Source of the DNA: Ruminococcaceae bacterium UBA1404
GTDB taxonomy: Bacteria > Bacillota > Clostridia > Oscillospirales > Ruminococcaceae
NCBI GenBank assembly: GCA_002305075.1
Contig: DBQC01000026.1
Location: 62,000 to 125,999, forward strand
Direction of reading: 5' to 3'
DNA length: 64,000 bases
In this document: in pieces, positions 8,003-16,819 of the stretch
Numbering within the stretch: the first letter of the stretch is position 1
How the letters are laid out: each line of letters starts with the position of its first letter
Notes under the pieces: model-generated
Seen by the model: only the letters and a program-made list of their open reading frames with translations
The model's database searches: none
What the model was told of the DNA's origin: nothing
Program-made: the position numbers and the translations under genes

Positions 8003-9566
8003 CGCTGTCGGACGAGAGCTGCCCGAAAAAGTCGGCAGCTATGTGGTAAAACCCTACACAGGTATACATAAAGAAGCGCAGACCAGTGCACCTGTCTGCT
8101 CCCGCAGAAGACCCGACCCGTCGCCGCGCAGACAGAGCAAGCGGATGCCCGATTTAAAAGCCGCCATTTTGGCCAGCGGGCTTAAGGACGGCATGACCAT
8201 TTCCTTTCATCATAGCTTTAGAGAGGGCGACAAAATTGTCGGGCAGGTGCTTACCGCAATCAGCGAGCTCGGTATCAAGGGGTTGTGCTTTGCGCCGAGC
8301 GCCGTGGTCAACATCAAAAACCCCTCTATCGTCGACTTTGTAAAGGACGGCACGATCAACCGCATTCAGGCCAGCGGAATCAGAGGTGAGCTGGGCGACG
8401 CGGTTTTGCAGGACCTTAAGCTTGCCGAACCCGTCATCCTAAGGCCGCACGGCGCACGGCCGCACGCCATCGAGACCGGCGCACTTTCGATTGATGTGGC
8501 ATTCATTGGCGCATCCAGCGCCGATGAGATGGGCAACTGCACCGGGCAAACCGGCCCCAATTCCTGCGGCGCACTTGGCTACTCCTTTATCGACGCCGTC
8601 ATGGCCGAGAAAGTGGTGGTCATCACCGATAACATCGTGCCCTATCCCTGCGTGCCAATTTCCATCGCCCAGAACTATGTCGACTTTGTCGTGCAGGTGG
8701 ACGAGATTGGCGACCCCGACAAGATCGGCGCCGGTGCTGCGCGCTTGACCAAAAACCCCCGCGATCTGCTTATTGCCCAACGGGCTGCCGACGCCATAGC
8801 GGCCAGCCGTCTGTTTAAGGACGATTATTCGTTTCAGACCGGTGCCGGGGCCATCAGCATTGCATGTACCAACTTTTTGGCCCAGCACACCAAAGAAGCG
8901 GGTATTCAGGCCAGCTTTGCGCTGGGCGGAATGACGGCCAACATCGTCGAGATGTTTGATGAGGGACTGGTCAGAACCATCCTTTGCTCGCAGTCGTTTG
9001 ATGCGGTTGCGGCCCGTGCCTTCTCTAAAAGCCCGCAGATCATCGAAATTGATAACTCTATGTACTCCAATATGTACAACAAGAGCTGTGTGCTAGACCG
9101 ACTAAACTTTGGCGTGTTGGGTGCGCTTGAGGTGGATGTGGACTTTAACATCAACATTCTTACCGGCTCAAATGGCGAAATGATGTCGGGAATCGGCGGG
9201 GGACCCGATGTGGCCGACGGCGCCGACATTTCCATCGTAACACTTCCGGTTATTCGTGGTCGCACCCCGTCTATCGTCAACCGGGTGTTCACCTGCTGCA
9301 CGCCGGGCACATCGGTCGCCATGGTGGTTACCGAGGCCGGCATTGCGCTCAACCCGGCGCATAAGAACTACCAGATGCTCAAAGAAGATTTAAGCGCCGC
9401 CGGTCTTAAGCTGGTTACCATCGAATATCTGCGCGACTTAGCCTACTCGCTGACCGGAATTCCCAAGCCGATTGAGACAACCGATGAGGTGGTGTGCATT
9501 GTGGAATATCGCGACGGTACCGTTATCGATGTCATCCGCCGCATCAAGACCGACAAGATAGAATGA
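7995..9566 (+). CDS. citF: Citrate lyase alpha subunit (acyl-ACP:carboxylate ACP transferase)
   Basis: A 523-residue CitF, a CoA-transferase-fold enzyme that moves the ACP thioester from acetate to the substrate. The ATG at 7995 is preceded by AGGAGG (7981-7986) inside the end of citE and overlaps it by 8 bases; the upstream in-frame extension has no SD. Typical features are VNAVGRELPEKVG at the N-terminus, GPNSCGALGYSFIDAV, the Gly-rich SGIGGGPDVADGADI, and the family ending TGIPKPIETTDEVV. The stop overlaps the citX start as ATGA. All key regions look intact. Confidence 0.95.
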   Translation: MVNAVGRELPEKVGSYVVKPYTGIHKEAQTSAPVCSRRRPDPSPRRQSKRMPDLKAAILASGLKDGMTISFHHSFREGDKIVGQVLTAISELGIKGLCFAPSAVVNIKNPSIVDFVKDGTINRIQASGIRGELGDAVLQDLKLAEPVILRPHGARPHAIETGALSIDVAFIGASSADEMGNCTGQTGPNSCGALGYSFIDAVMAEKVVVITDNIVPYPCVPISIAQNYVDFVVQVDEIGDPDKIGAGAARLTKNPRDLLIAQRAADAIAASRLFKDDYSFQTGAGAISIACTNFLAQHTKEAGIQASFALGGMTANIVEMFDEGLVRTILCSQSFDAVAARAFSKSPQIIEIDNSMYSNMYNKSCVLDRLNFGVLGALEVDVDFNINILTGSNGEMMSGIGGGPDVADGADISIVTLPVIRGRTPSIVNRVFTCCTPGTSVAMVVTEAGIALNPAHKNYQMLKEDLSAAGLKLVTIEYLRDLAYSLTGIPKPIETTDEVVCIVEYRDGTVIDVIRRIKTDKIE

Positions 9567-10141
9567 GTACCGAGGCTTACGGCCACATCTGCACTGGGCA
9601 GGAAATCTTGGCCTCGCGCGATGCACGGGCAGCCCGACAACGGGCGTGGCTTGCGCAAACAAGCGACTGCTGTCTTATTAGCGCCACGATGAACATTGCA
9701 GGGCCGTGTAAGCGCTCGGCGCTGATTGACCAGGGCTTTGATCTGGGCATGCAGATGGTGGAGCAGGTGCTCGACAATATGCAGGTTTTGATACATAAAC
9801 AGCAGCGTTGGCACTTTAAAACTGGATGCGAAGCCTTTTTTCTGGTGCATGGCGAGGCGCGTTCAATCAAGCGCATCATGATCTGGCTTGAGGAGGCCAC
9901 CGAATTAGGGCGGCTGCTCGACCTTGATGTACTCGATGAGCGGGGGGCTGTCTGCTCAAGGTCCGATCTGGGTCTTGGGGGGCGCAAGTGCCTGATTTGT
10001 TCGTATTTGGCTTATCAATGTGCACGCCTTGGGCGGCATTCGTCTGATGAGCTTGTGCACAAAACCGAGCAAATTTTGCGCGCTGCACTTGACCAGACCG
10101 CCCACTTAAATGCACAAAAACGCATATCCGCCCCCGATTAA
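9563..10141 (+). CDS. citX: Apo-citrate lyase phosphoribosyl-dephospho-CoA transferase (CitX)
   Basis: A 192-residue holo-ACP synthase that attaches the prosthetic group to the CitD serine. Family features are ILASRDARAARQRAWLAQ at the N-terminus, MNIAGPCK, FKTGCEAFFLVHG and the most telling block GRLLDLDVLDERG followed by RKCLICS. It overlaps citF by ATGA. The partner CitG, which makes the prosthetic-group precursor, and the CitC acetyl-ligase are not in this window, so they must be elsewhere or replaced. Confidence 0.92.
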   Translation: MSTEAYGHICTGQEILASRDARAARQRAWLAQTSDCCLISATMNIAGPCKRSALIDQGFDLGMQMVEQVLDNMQVLIHKQQRWHFKTGCEAFFLVHGEARSIKRIMIWLEEATELGRLLDLDVLDERGAVCSRSDLGLGGRKCLICSYLAYQCARLGRHSSDELVHKTEQILRAALDQTAHLNAQKRISAPD

Positions 10142-10283
10142 AGCGCCGAATGGTGCGTGGTCGCCGATTTGGCGAAAACCCGAGTCCTGCGGCCGTGCCG
10201 TAAACTTTATAAGCATTTTTTTGCAGTAGGCAGATGCCAAGCTATAACCGAGCATATAAATTAAAAAAACGGAGGATAAGCCT

Positions 10284-11258
10284 ATGCCGGTAATTTTATT
10301 GACCAACCACTATGACGAGCGCCCCGCCGCCATTGTAAAAGAGGCGGTGCCAGAGGGCTTTACCCTGATGATGCTGGAAAAAGAGTGTCAGCAGGAGCTG
10401 GTTGAAAAGGCCCCGCTGGCTGACTATTTTCTGGTGAGCGGACGGCTGCAGATCTCGCAGGAGGTTATTTCTGCCGCCACCCGGCTCAAGATGATTCAGC
10501 GCACCGGTGTCGGCATCGACATGCTGGATCTTAAGGCCATTGGTGAGCGCAACATTCCGGTCTATGTCAATGCCGGCATCAACGCAGCCAGCGTTGCCGA
10601 GCATGCCGTGCTGCACATTCTTGCTGCACTGCGCCGACTGGTCATCGTCGACGCCTCGATTCGAAACGGAATCTGGGCCAAGCGCGACAATGGTCTGCAG
10701 ACAAACGAGCTAAGTGGTAAGACGGTCGGTCTGGTTGGCGCCGGAAATATCGGTCGCCACACGGCCAAGATGCTCTCAGGGTTTGACTGCCGCATCATCT
10801 ATTATGATATGTACCGGCTAAGTCCCGAGATGGAGCAGGAATTGGGCATCACCTATCAGCCCTTTGAGCAGCTGCTGGAGCAGTCCGACATCATCAGCCT
10901 GCACTGTCCGATGACCGACGAAACCCGAGGCATCATCAATAAAGAAACCATCGCCAAAATGAAGGACGGCGTCATTTTGGTTAACACGGCGCGCGGCGGA
11001 CTGATTGTCGAACAGGACTTAAGAGAAGCGCTTGATTCTAAAAAGGTCAAGGCTGCCGGGCTCGATGTCTTTAGCACCGAGCCGCCCGCAAAGGACAATC
11101 CACTGATTACCTGCCAAAATGTCACGCTGTCGCCCCACATGGGCGGCGTAACCTATGAATCGTTCAAGGACATGATGGCGGGCGCCATGCAAAACATGGT
11201 CATTTATGAGCAGGGCCGCATGGCGGAGCTTGAAAGCAAGCGCCTTAAAACCGAGTAG
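10284..11258 (+). CDS. D-isomer-specific 2-hydroxyacid dehydrogenase
   Basis: A 324-residue NAD(P)-dependent dehydrogenase of the D-hydroxyacid family, related to phosphoglycerate and hydroxypyruvate reductases. The Rossmann motif is GLVGAGNIGRHTAKM, near residue 150. The catalytic Arg lies in NTARGGLIVEQDLREAL, the Glu in FSTEPPAKDNP, and the His in LSPHMGGVTYES. AACGGAGGAT precedes the ATG. It follows citX by 142 bases, suggesting it belongs to the same pathway, perhaps reducing the oxo-acid released by the lyase (inference). The exact substrate is not readable. Confidence 0.9.
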   Translation: MPVILLTNHYDERPAAIVKEAVPEGFTLMMLEKECQQELVEKAPLADYFLVSGRLQISQEVISAATRLKMIQRTGVGIDMLDLKAIGERNIPVYVNAGINAASVAEHAVLHILAALRRLVIVDASIRNGIWAKRDNGLQTNELSGKTVGLVGAGNIGRHTAKMLSGFDCRIIYYDMYRLSPEMEQELGITYQPFEQLLEQSDIISLHCPMTDETRGIINKETIAKMKDGVILVNTARGGLIVEQDLREALDSKKVKAAGLDVFSTEPPAKDNPLITCQNVTLSPHMGGVTYESFKDMMAGAMQNMVIYEQGRMAELESKRLKTE

Positions 11259-11339
11259 GGTCGGAATGAGGGCTTATGGTATGTAATGCCTGGGCCTTCA
11301 AAAATACACTTTTACAACAAAAAGAAGGGGATTGATGCT

Positions 11340-12245
11340 ATGAACAGCATGCAAGAGACAAGAACCTGGCTTGAGACACTAGGGCAACCCGGTGGCGATC
11401 TGTACACTTTGCCCGACTCCGAAAAACGGTTTGACGACGGATGCCAATATCGCTTTGAGGTGCCCGGCATTCAGAGCCCGGGCGTTATGAAGACGCTGCT
11501 TGAAGAATTTGACCGCCTTGAGTTCTACATCCACCGCGTTACCCAGACCAAAGGCATCTGGCTTTTGAGCGATAAGGACATCGAAAATATGGTGGAGCTG
11601 GGGCAAAAACATCAGGTCGAGCTGATACTGGCCGTCGGCCCGCGCGCCACAACCGACACGAGCGCATCGGTCAAGAGCGCCGAGGGCGTTCGCATGGGTT
11701 ACCGTCTGCGTGGACAGGATCAGATTGTCCGTGCCATCGAGGATGTTAAACGGGCGGCCCGCCTTGGCTGCCGTACCTTCCTTGTCTATGACGAGGGCTG
11801 CCTCTGGGTGTTGGATCAGGCCCGCAAGACCGGCCTTATCCCGGCCGACAGCAAGTTTAAGATGTCGGCACACGCCGGCCATGGCAACCCCTGCTCGGCC
11901 AAGGTGATGCAGGACTTGGGTGCCGACTCGTTTAATATTGTGCGCGACTATCAGCTTCAGCATCTGGCGGCTGTGCGTGCGGCTATCAACATTCCCATCG
12001 ACTGCCATACCGAAAACCCGGAGTCTTCGGGCGGATTTATCCGACATTATGAGGTGCCCGAAATGATTCGCGTTGCGGCTCCCATCTATCTTAAGACGGG
12101 CGGCTCGGTCGCCAAGACCCACAGCTGGGATTCGAGCGATGCCGATGCCAAAAAGCGTGCAAAACAGGTTATGCTGGTCAAGCGCGTTATCGACGAATAT
12201 TATTCCGAGGCGCTTTATTCGCCCAAGGGCTCGATTAACCACTAA
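11340..12245 (+). CDS. TIM-barrel protein resembling U32-family peptidase-like proteins
   Basis: A 301-residue protein beginning MNSMQETRTWLETLG, with AAGGGG 9 nt upstream of the ATG. Internal features are PRATTDTSASV, RLRGQDQIVRAIEDVKRAA, FLVYDEGCLWVL, KMSAHAGHGNP and CHTENPESSGGFIRHYEVPE. The layout of alternating strands and helices ending in Gly- and acid-rich loops fits a TIM barrel. It resembles proteins annotated U32 family peptidase, but no demonstrated peptidase residues are evident and the metabolic context argues against proteolysis. A lyase, isomerase or decarboxylase role in the pathway is possible. Function unknown. Confidence 0.6.
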   Translation: MNSMQETRTWLETLGQPGGDLYTLPDSEKRFDDGCQYRFEVPGIQSPGVMKTLLEEFDRLEFYIHRVTQTKGIWLLSDKDIENMVELGQKHQVELILAVGPRATTDTSASVKSAEGVRMGYRLRGQDQIVRAIEDVKRAARLGCRTFLVYDEGCLWVLDQARKTGLIPADSKFKMSAHAGHGNPCSAKVMQDLGADSFNIVRDYQLQHLAAVRAAINIPIDCHTENPESSGGFIRHYEVPEMIRVAAPIYLKTGGSVAKTHSWDSSDADAKKRAKQVMLVKRVIDEYYSEALYSPKGSINH

Positions 12246-12294
12246 GCATTAATAAAAAGCTCCGGGTTAGTTGAAACAACGAAGGAGAACGGGT

Positions 12295-12633
12295 ATGAAA
12301 GTCAAAACGATAACAGCACCCCTCACAGATGAGGTACTCAGCCAGCTCAAGGTGGGCGATCTCGTCCACCTGTCGGGTAAAATCTTTACCGGCCGGGACG
12401 CCGTGCTGCCTAATATTGTCAAGATGATTGAGCAAGGAACCCTGAAAGAGCATGGCATTGACCTTGAGGGAGGGGTTATTTTTCACACGGCCGTCAGCCC
12501 GGCCGGGGTCGGGCCCACCTCGAGCAACAAGCTCGAGATTGAAGGAACCATGCCCCAGCTAACCGAGGCCGGAATCAGGATGCATCTGGGCAAAGGCGAG
12601 CTTAAAAAGGAAACCATCGAGATGTTATCGTGA
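12295..12633 (+). CDS. Fumarase/L-tartrate dehydratase beta-subunit-like protein, shortened
   Basis: A 112-residue protein with SD AAGGAGAA. It matches the first part of class I hydro-lyase beta subunits: LKVGDLVHLSGKIFTGRDA, DLEGGVIFHTAV, GPTSSNKLEIEG and IRMHLGKGELKKET. Family members are usually ~180-200 residues and continue through a further block, seen in none of the three frames here. No alpha subunit with its Fe-S cysteines is present. It may be a truncated remnant or a stand-alone short form. Mesaconase, which pairs with citramalate lyase in glutamate fermentation, belongs to this family. Confidence 0.75.
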   Translation: MKVKTITAPLTDEVLSQLKVGDLVHLSGKIFTGRDAVLPNIVKMIEQGTLKEHGIDLEGGVIFHTAVSPAGVGPTSSNKLEIEGTMPQLTEAGIRMHLGKGELKKETIEMLS

Positions 12634-12685
12634 CCCGTCAAGCGGCTATATCGCACCGTTTAAGATTGCAGATAACCTTTATTAT

Positions 12686-13423
12686 GTGGGCGACCGATGG
12701 GTCTGCGTCTACCTGCTTTGCAGCGGTGACCAGCTTATGCTGATCGACAGCGGATACCCCCACACGCTGCATCTGCTGACCGACTCTATCTATCGACTTG
12801 GCTTTAAACCCGACAATCTGCGCTGGATTTTGCATACCCACGAACATTTTGACCACTTTGGTGCTTCGCGCGAGTTTAAGCATCTTTATGGTTGCAAGCT
12901 CGCCATCAGCGCAGCCGGTGCCGACGCCTTAAGGGAGCGGCCCGACAGGGCACTGCTCGACTGGGGGCCCAATCCCAACGCACAACCTCCGCAATTTGAC
13001 AAAGTGCTTTTAGATGGCCAACGCTTTGAGTTCGGCAATTTTTCAATCGACTGCGTTCTAACGCCCGGACACAGCACAGGCACCATGAGCTTCTTTTTTG
13101 ATGTTACACATGAGCAAAAGACCTATCGAGCCGGCCTTTACGGCGGCGCCGGCATGATTACAGTCTGGCGCGAGCATCTGGCAAGATATGCGCTGCCACA
13201 ATCTCTGCCCGAGCAGTTTATAGGCTCGCTTAAAAAGGTTGCAGATGAGCCGGTCGAGCTCATGTTGGCCAACCATCCTCGGCAGGGGCGCATGATTGAA
13301 AAGCGGGAACGCCAGCTTAAAAACGGCCAAAATCCCTTTATCGATGCGGCCGAATGGCCGGCATTTATAGCCCAAAAAGAGCATGAGGTCCAAGCGTTTA
13401 TGCTAAGTGATCGGGGTACATAG
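12686..13423 (+). CDS. MBL-fold metallohydrolase, start codon unclear
   Basis: At least 245 residues with the metallo-beta-lactamase motif HTHEHFDHFG, a later CVLTPGHSTGTM His and a C-terminal ANHPRQG. The GTG at 12686 is the first ordinary start in frame but lacks an SD. Sequence upstream in the same frame (FKIADNLYYV) looks like true N-terminal MBL sequence and reaches back to the stop of the preceding gene with no ATG/GTG/TTG. The real N-terminus may use a rare start or have been lost in a deletion. Substrate unknown; a thioester or lactone hydrolase would fit the pathway. Confidence 0.75.
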   Translation: MGDRWVCVYLLCSGDQLMLIDSGYPHTLHLLTDSIYRLGFKPDNLRWILHTHEHFDHFGASREFKHLYGCKLAISAAGADALRERPDRALLDWGPNPNAQPPQFDKVLLDGQRFEFGNFSIDCVLTPGHSTGTMSFFFDVTHEQKTYRAGLYGGAGMITVWREHLARYALPQSLPEQFIGSLKKVADEPVELMLANHPRQGRMIEKRERQLKNGQNPFIDAAEWPAFIAQKEHEVQAFMLSDRGT

Positions 13424-13464
13424 CCCAAGGCGCACACAAACTATCAATCATCGGGAGAAACGCT

Positions 13465-14817
13465 ATGAATTTAACCGATCTTTTTACTTCACGCCTGCAC
13501 ACCCTTTCGGCCATGCCAATAGAAAATTTACCATACAAGGCGGCCAAAGAGAGCATCATGGATTTTGTCGGCGTTGCTTTGGGTGGGTCATTTAGCCTAA
13601 AGCGGGAGTTTGCCAACTTTTTAGACCAGTTTGACCCGTCAGACGAGGCGTCCGTCATCGGCTTTGGCCACCGGGCCGGCCTCTATAATGCGGCGCTGGT
13701 CAACGCCTTTAGCTCGCACATTTTAGAGCTTGACGACGGTAATCGGTTTTGTGCTGTACACCTGGCCGCAACGGTTATACCCGCTGTGCTGGCTGCTGCC
13801 GAGCATCAAAAGGCCTGCGGTGAGCGCCTCATGCGTGCCGTCATTGTGGGATACGAGGCCGCAGTGCGCATAGGAACTGCACTTCAGCCCGGGCACCGGC
13901 AGGCCGGATTTCATGCGACAGGAACCTGCGGTACTATCGGCGCTGCTATGGGAACCGCGGTCATTTTAGGCTATGATTTGGCTCGAATGAAGGCGACGCT
14001 TTCGGCGGCCTGCACCAGTGCTGCCGGGCTGCTTGAAATACAGGAGGACGACTCGCAACTAAAGCCCTATAACGCAGCCAAAGCCGCAGCAAACGGGCTG
14101 GCCGCAGCTTATATTGCGGGCACCGACTTTAGCGGACCTGAAGATATTCTTGCAGGTGAGCGCGGATTTTTGCGCCTTTTTGCGCCCTCTTTTAAGACCG
14201 AACCGATTGCCGCACCGCTTGAGCGCCCCTATGGCATCGAGACCATCTACCGCAAGCCGTATGCAGCCTGCCGGCACGCCCATGCGCCCATCGATGGTGC
14301 GCTAAAGCTGCGCAAGCAGCGTGCGCCGGAATGCGGCGTGGTTGAGCTCATCGAGGTTTTTACGCACAAATATGCCATCCAAGGCCACGATCATACCCAA
14401 ATTCGCGGAGCGACCTCGGCCAAAATGAGCATTCCATATTCGGTGGCGGTGGCCTACCTGACCGGCGAGGCGGGTATGGAGGCATTTTTTGATGACCGCA
14501 TTTCCAATCCGAAAATTTTAGCGCTGACCGAGTGCGTCACGGTCAAGGAGGACCCGAGTCTAACGGCGCTCACTCCGCAGAGGCGCCCGGCCATCGTAAA
14601 GATCACATTTTCGGATGGTCAAAGTCTGACAGAGCGGATCGATTATGCCAAAGGCGAGCCCGAAACGCCGCTATCAGACACTGAAATGGAAGAAAAATTC
14701 CGCTCGCTTGCACACTTTGCCCAAAAGGACCCGGTGCTGATCGACCGCCTAATCGGCTGCATCCGCAATCTTGAACAGGATACCGAGGGTCTGTACCAGC
14801 TGTTAGGGAGCATCTAA
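13465..14817 (+). CDS. MmgE/PrpD family protein
   Basis: A 450-residue member of the family that includes 2-methylcitrate dehydratase and cis-aconitate (itaconate) decarboxylase. Features are the N-terminal helical domain with KESIMDFVGVALGGS, HILELDDGNRFCAVHLAATVIPA, VGYEAAVRIG, HATGTCGTIGAAMGTA, and KPYAACRHAHAPIDG in the lid region. GGGAGAA lies upstream of the ATG. It is the last gene of the cit-like run before a terminator. In this setting it could dehydrate or decarboxylate a citrate-like acid; the exact reaction is not predictable from the family alone. Confidence 0.9.
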   Translation: MNLTDLFTSRLHTLSAMPIENLPYKAAKESIMDFVGVALGGSFSLKREFANFLDQFDPSDEASVIGFGHRAGLYNAALVNAFSSHILELDDGNRFCAVHLAATVIPAVLAAAEHQKACGERLMRAVIVGYEAAVRIGTALQPGHRQAGFHATGTCGTIGAAMGTAVILGYDLARMKATLSAACTSAAGLLEIQEDDSQLKPYNAAKAAANGLAAAYIAGTDFSGPEDILAGERGFLRLFAPSFKTEPIAAPLERPYGIETIYRKPYAACRHAHAPIDGALKLRKQRAPECGVVELIEVFTHKYAIQGHDHTQIRGATSAKMSIPYSVAVAYLTGEAGMEAFFDDRISNPKILALTECVTVKEDPSLTALTPQRRPAIVKITFSDGQSLTERIDYAKGEPETPLSDTEMEEKFRSLAHFAQKDPVLIDRLIGCIRNLEQDTEGLYQLLGSI

Positions 14818-14883
14818 AGCGCAGCCGGCGCATTTGCCCGGCGCCTGCTTGGTTGTGCAGAAAAGCGGTATGATGCATATAAG

Positions 14884-14920
14884 AACCGGATAAACCGATG
14901 GGTTTATCCGGTTTGTGTTT
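14884..14920 (+). terminator. Terminator of the cit-like operon
   Basis: AACCGGATAAACC pairs with GGTTTATCCGGTT over a short loop and is followed by TGTGTTTGTT. Confidence 0.8.
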
Positions 14921-14974
14921 GTTGCGGCGGAAGAACACAGCACTTTTGGGCATTCTAATGCCGAGGTGATGTTC

Positions 14975-15130
14975 ATGCCCCCCTATAAAAACAAACCCAA
15001 ATCCAAACCCGAGATGAGCGACAGCATTGACCGGCCCATACCGCCGGACATCTATCCCGTTATTGACACCGACCTCGGGCGAGACAATGTGGAAAATGAC
15101 CTGTCTGCCGCCGATCTGCAAGACCTGTAA
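14975..15130 (+). CDS. Small acidic hypothetical protein
   Basis: A 51-residue frame with GAGGTG 6 nt before the ATG at 14975. The N-terminus is basic and Pro/Lys-rich (MPPYKNKPKSKPEMS) and the C-terminus strongly acidic (DTDLGRDNVENDLSAADL). There is no membrane segment or Cys. It is bracketed by two terminators, so it is a separate small transcription unit if real. I do not recognise a family. Confidence 0.5.
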   Translation: MPPYKNKPKSKPEMSDSIDRPIPPDIYPVIDTDLGRDNVENDLSAADLQDL

Positions 15131-15134
15131 TTTG

Positions 15135-15169
15135 GCCCCGCCGCAATCATTTTAGCGGCGGGGCTCTTT
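15135..15169 (+). terminator. Terminator after the small acidic gene
   Basis: GCCCCGCCGC pairs with GCGGCGGGGC, loop ~10 nt, followed by TCTTT. Confidence 0.8.
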
Positions 15170-15352
15170 CACCTTATGCCCGACTCATTAACTGCAATCC
15201 GCCGATGAAGCGGTAAAACTAGGCTCCAATACCGGTGGAAAACATAGCGCCCCGTGCGTCCAGCCTATGCGGGGCGACACCTCATCCACAGGCCGCACGC
15301 CATCGTAAAGAGTGTTTATATAGCAAAGTGCATCAATATTTACATTTTCTAT
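15170..15352. other. Spacer upstream of the M20 gene
   Basis: No gene seen. It contains a short hairpin-forming CCCCGTGCG...CGGGG element near 15250-15275 and turns A+T-rich before the promoter at 15353. Confidence 0.4.
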
Positions 15353-15381
15353 TTGTTATTACCCATTAAATGTACTATAAT
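15353..15381 (+). promoter_or_regulatory. Promoter of the M20 amidohydrolase gene
   Basis: TTGTTA (15353-15358) and TATAAT (15376-15381) are separated by 17 bp, about 95 bases before the start codon. Confidence 0.75.
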
Positions 15382-15477
15382 GGCTGCAAACAGTTACCAA
15401 AAAGGAAAGTGACACAGCCGGTATCCGCTTTTTAAGCAACAAGCGCCATGGCGCACGATATAAAAAGGAGGATTAGT

Positions 15478-16797
15478 ATGTCATCTTGAAATTTTGATCG
15501 TGTCGATCGAGAGGCCCTTTTCACCAAGCTCATTGATTACCGGAGGGATTTCCATCGGTATCCCGAGCCCGGCTGGTTGGAGTATCGCACCACCTCAAAG
15601 ATTATCGAGCGTCTAGAGGAGATGGGCGTGCCCTATCGATTTGGCCCGGATATTCACAACGCCGAGCTTCGCATGGGTTTGCCCAGCGCCGAGGTACATA
15701 AGGCGGCCAAGGAGCGGGCCGTGGCCGAGGGTGCCCGCCCCGAGCTTGTGGAGCGCATGGCCGACGGCTTTACCGGCGTTGTGGCCACGGTGGAAGGCGC
15801 TCTGCCCGGCCCCACCATAGCCATTCGTGTAGACATCGACTCCAATGACCTCATCGAGAGCGTCGAGGACGACCATATGCCCTATCGTGAGGGCTTTGCC
15901 TCGGTGCACCACGGCGCCATGCACGGCTGCGGACACGATGGCCATGCCGCCATAGGCCTGGGCATTGTAGAGATGCTAAACATTTATAAGGACCAGCTCA
16001 AAGGCAAGGTCATCGTAATCTTCCAGGCAGCAGAGGAGGGCGGCCGCGGTGCTGAGTCCGTGGCCAAATCGGGAATTCTTGCCGATACCGACTACTTCCT
16101 GTCCTCCCACATGGGCATCCGTGCCAACCGCACCGGGCTTTTTGCGGCGGGCACCTTTGGCCATCTGGTAAGCACCAAGTTCGACGGTCACTTTAAAGGC
16201 GTATCGGCCCATGCCGGCAACAGCCCCGAGTTGGGACACAACGCATTGGCAGCCGCCGCAGCGGCCGTGACCAATCTGCTGGCCATTGCCCGCACCAGCA
16301 AGGGAACCAGCCGCATCAACATCGGCGGTATGCAGGCCGGCCCCGGACGCAATGTTATTCCCGACTACGCGGTAATCAATGCCGAGACCCGTGGCGTCAC
16401 CGGCGAAATTAACGACTATATGTTTGATAGCGCCATGCATGTGTGCGCAGGTGCCGCTCAGATGTACAAATGTGAGTTTACCCACACGGTGGAAGGCAAA
16501 ACCACCGATGCCCCCTGCGACGAGGCGCTGGTCAAGCTGGCCGCTCAAGTGGCGAGTGAGATGGACGCCTTTGACGAGGTGTGCGAAATGATGGACTTCG
16601 GCGCCGGCGAGGATGTCACCTTCCTCATGCGGGAAGTTCAGGCGCAGGGCGGTCAGGCTACGCTGATGCTCATCGGCTCCGACCTCAAGGCTCCTCACCA
16701 CAACCGTAAGTTCGACTTTGACGAGGCTGTGATACCCGTTGCGGTGGAGCTCTACACTAAGCTGGTCTTTGCTATTGGCGAGCAGGCCAAGGGTTAA
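15478..16797 (+). CDS. M20-family amidohydrolase/peptidase with in-frame TGA at codon 4
   Basis: AAAAAGGAGG lies just before the ATG at 15478, but codon 4 is TGA (15487-15489). The same frame then runs open to 16797 and encodes true M20 sequence from the first codons: DYRRDFHRYPEPGW, RVDIDSNDL, HGCGHDGHAAIGLG (metal site), FQAAEEGGRGAES (catalytic Glu pair), SAHAGNSPELGHNA and the terminal PHHNRKFDFDE. A start at TTG 15577 would lose the conserved FHRYPEPGW. The family cleaves N-acyl amino acids and aminobenzoyl-glutamate-like amides. The TGA may be a nonsense mutation (perhaps from TGG), a sequence error, or recoded. Confidence 0.8.
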
Positions 16798-16819
16798 ATA
16801 GCAACTTTCCCCATACATA

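Noticed and set aside
15487..15510. Selenocysteine at codon 4 of the M20 protein as the main explanation
   Set aside because: The hairpin is very close to the UGA and the family has no known Sec near its N-terminus; a nonsense change or error is more likely. Kept only as an alternative.
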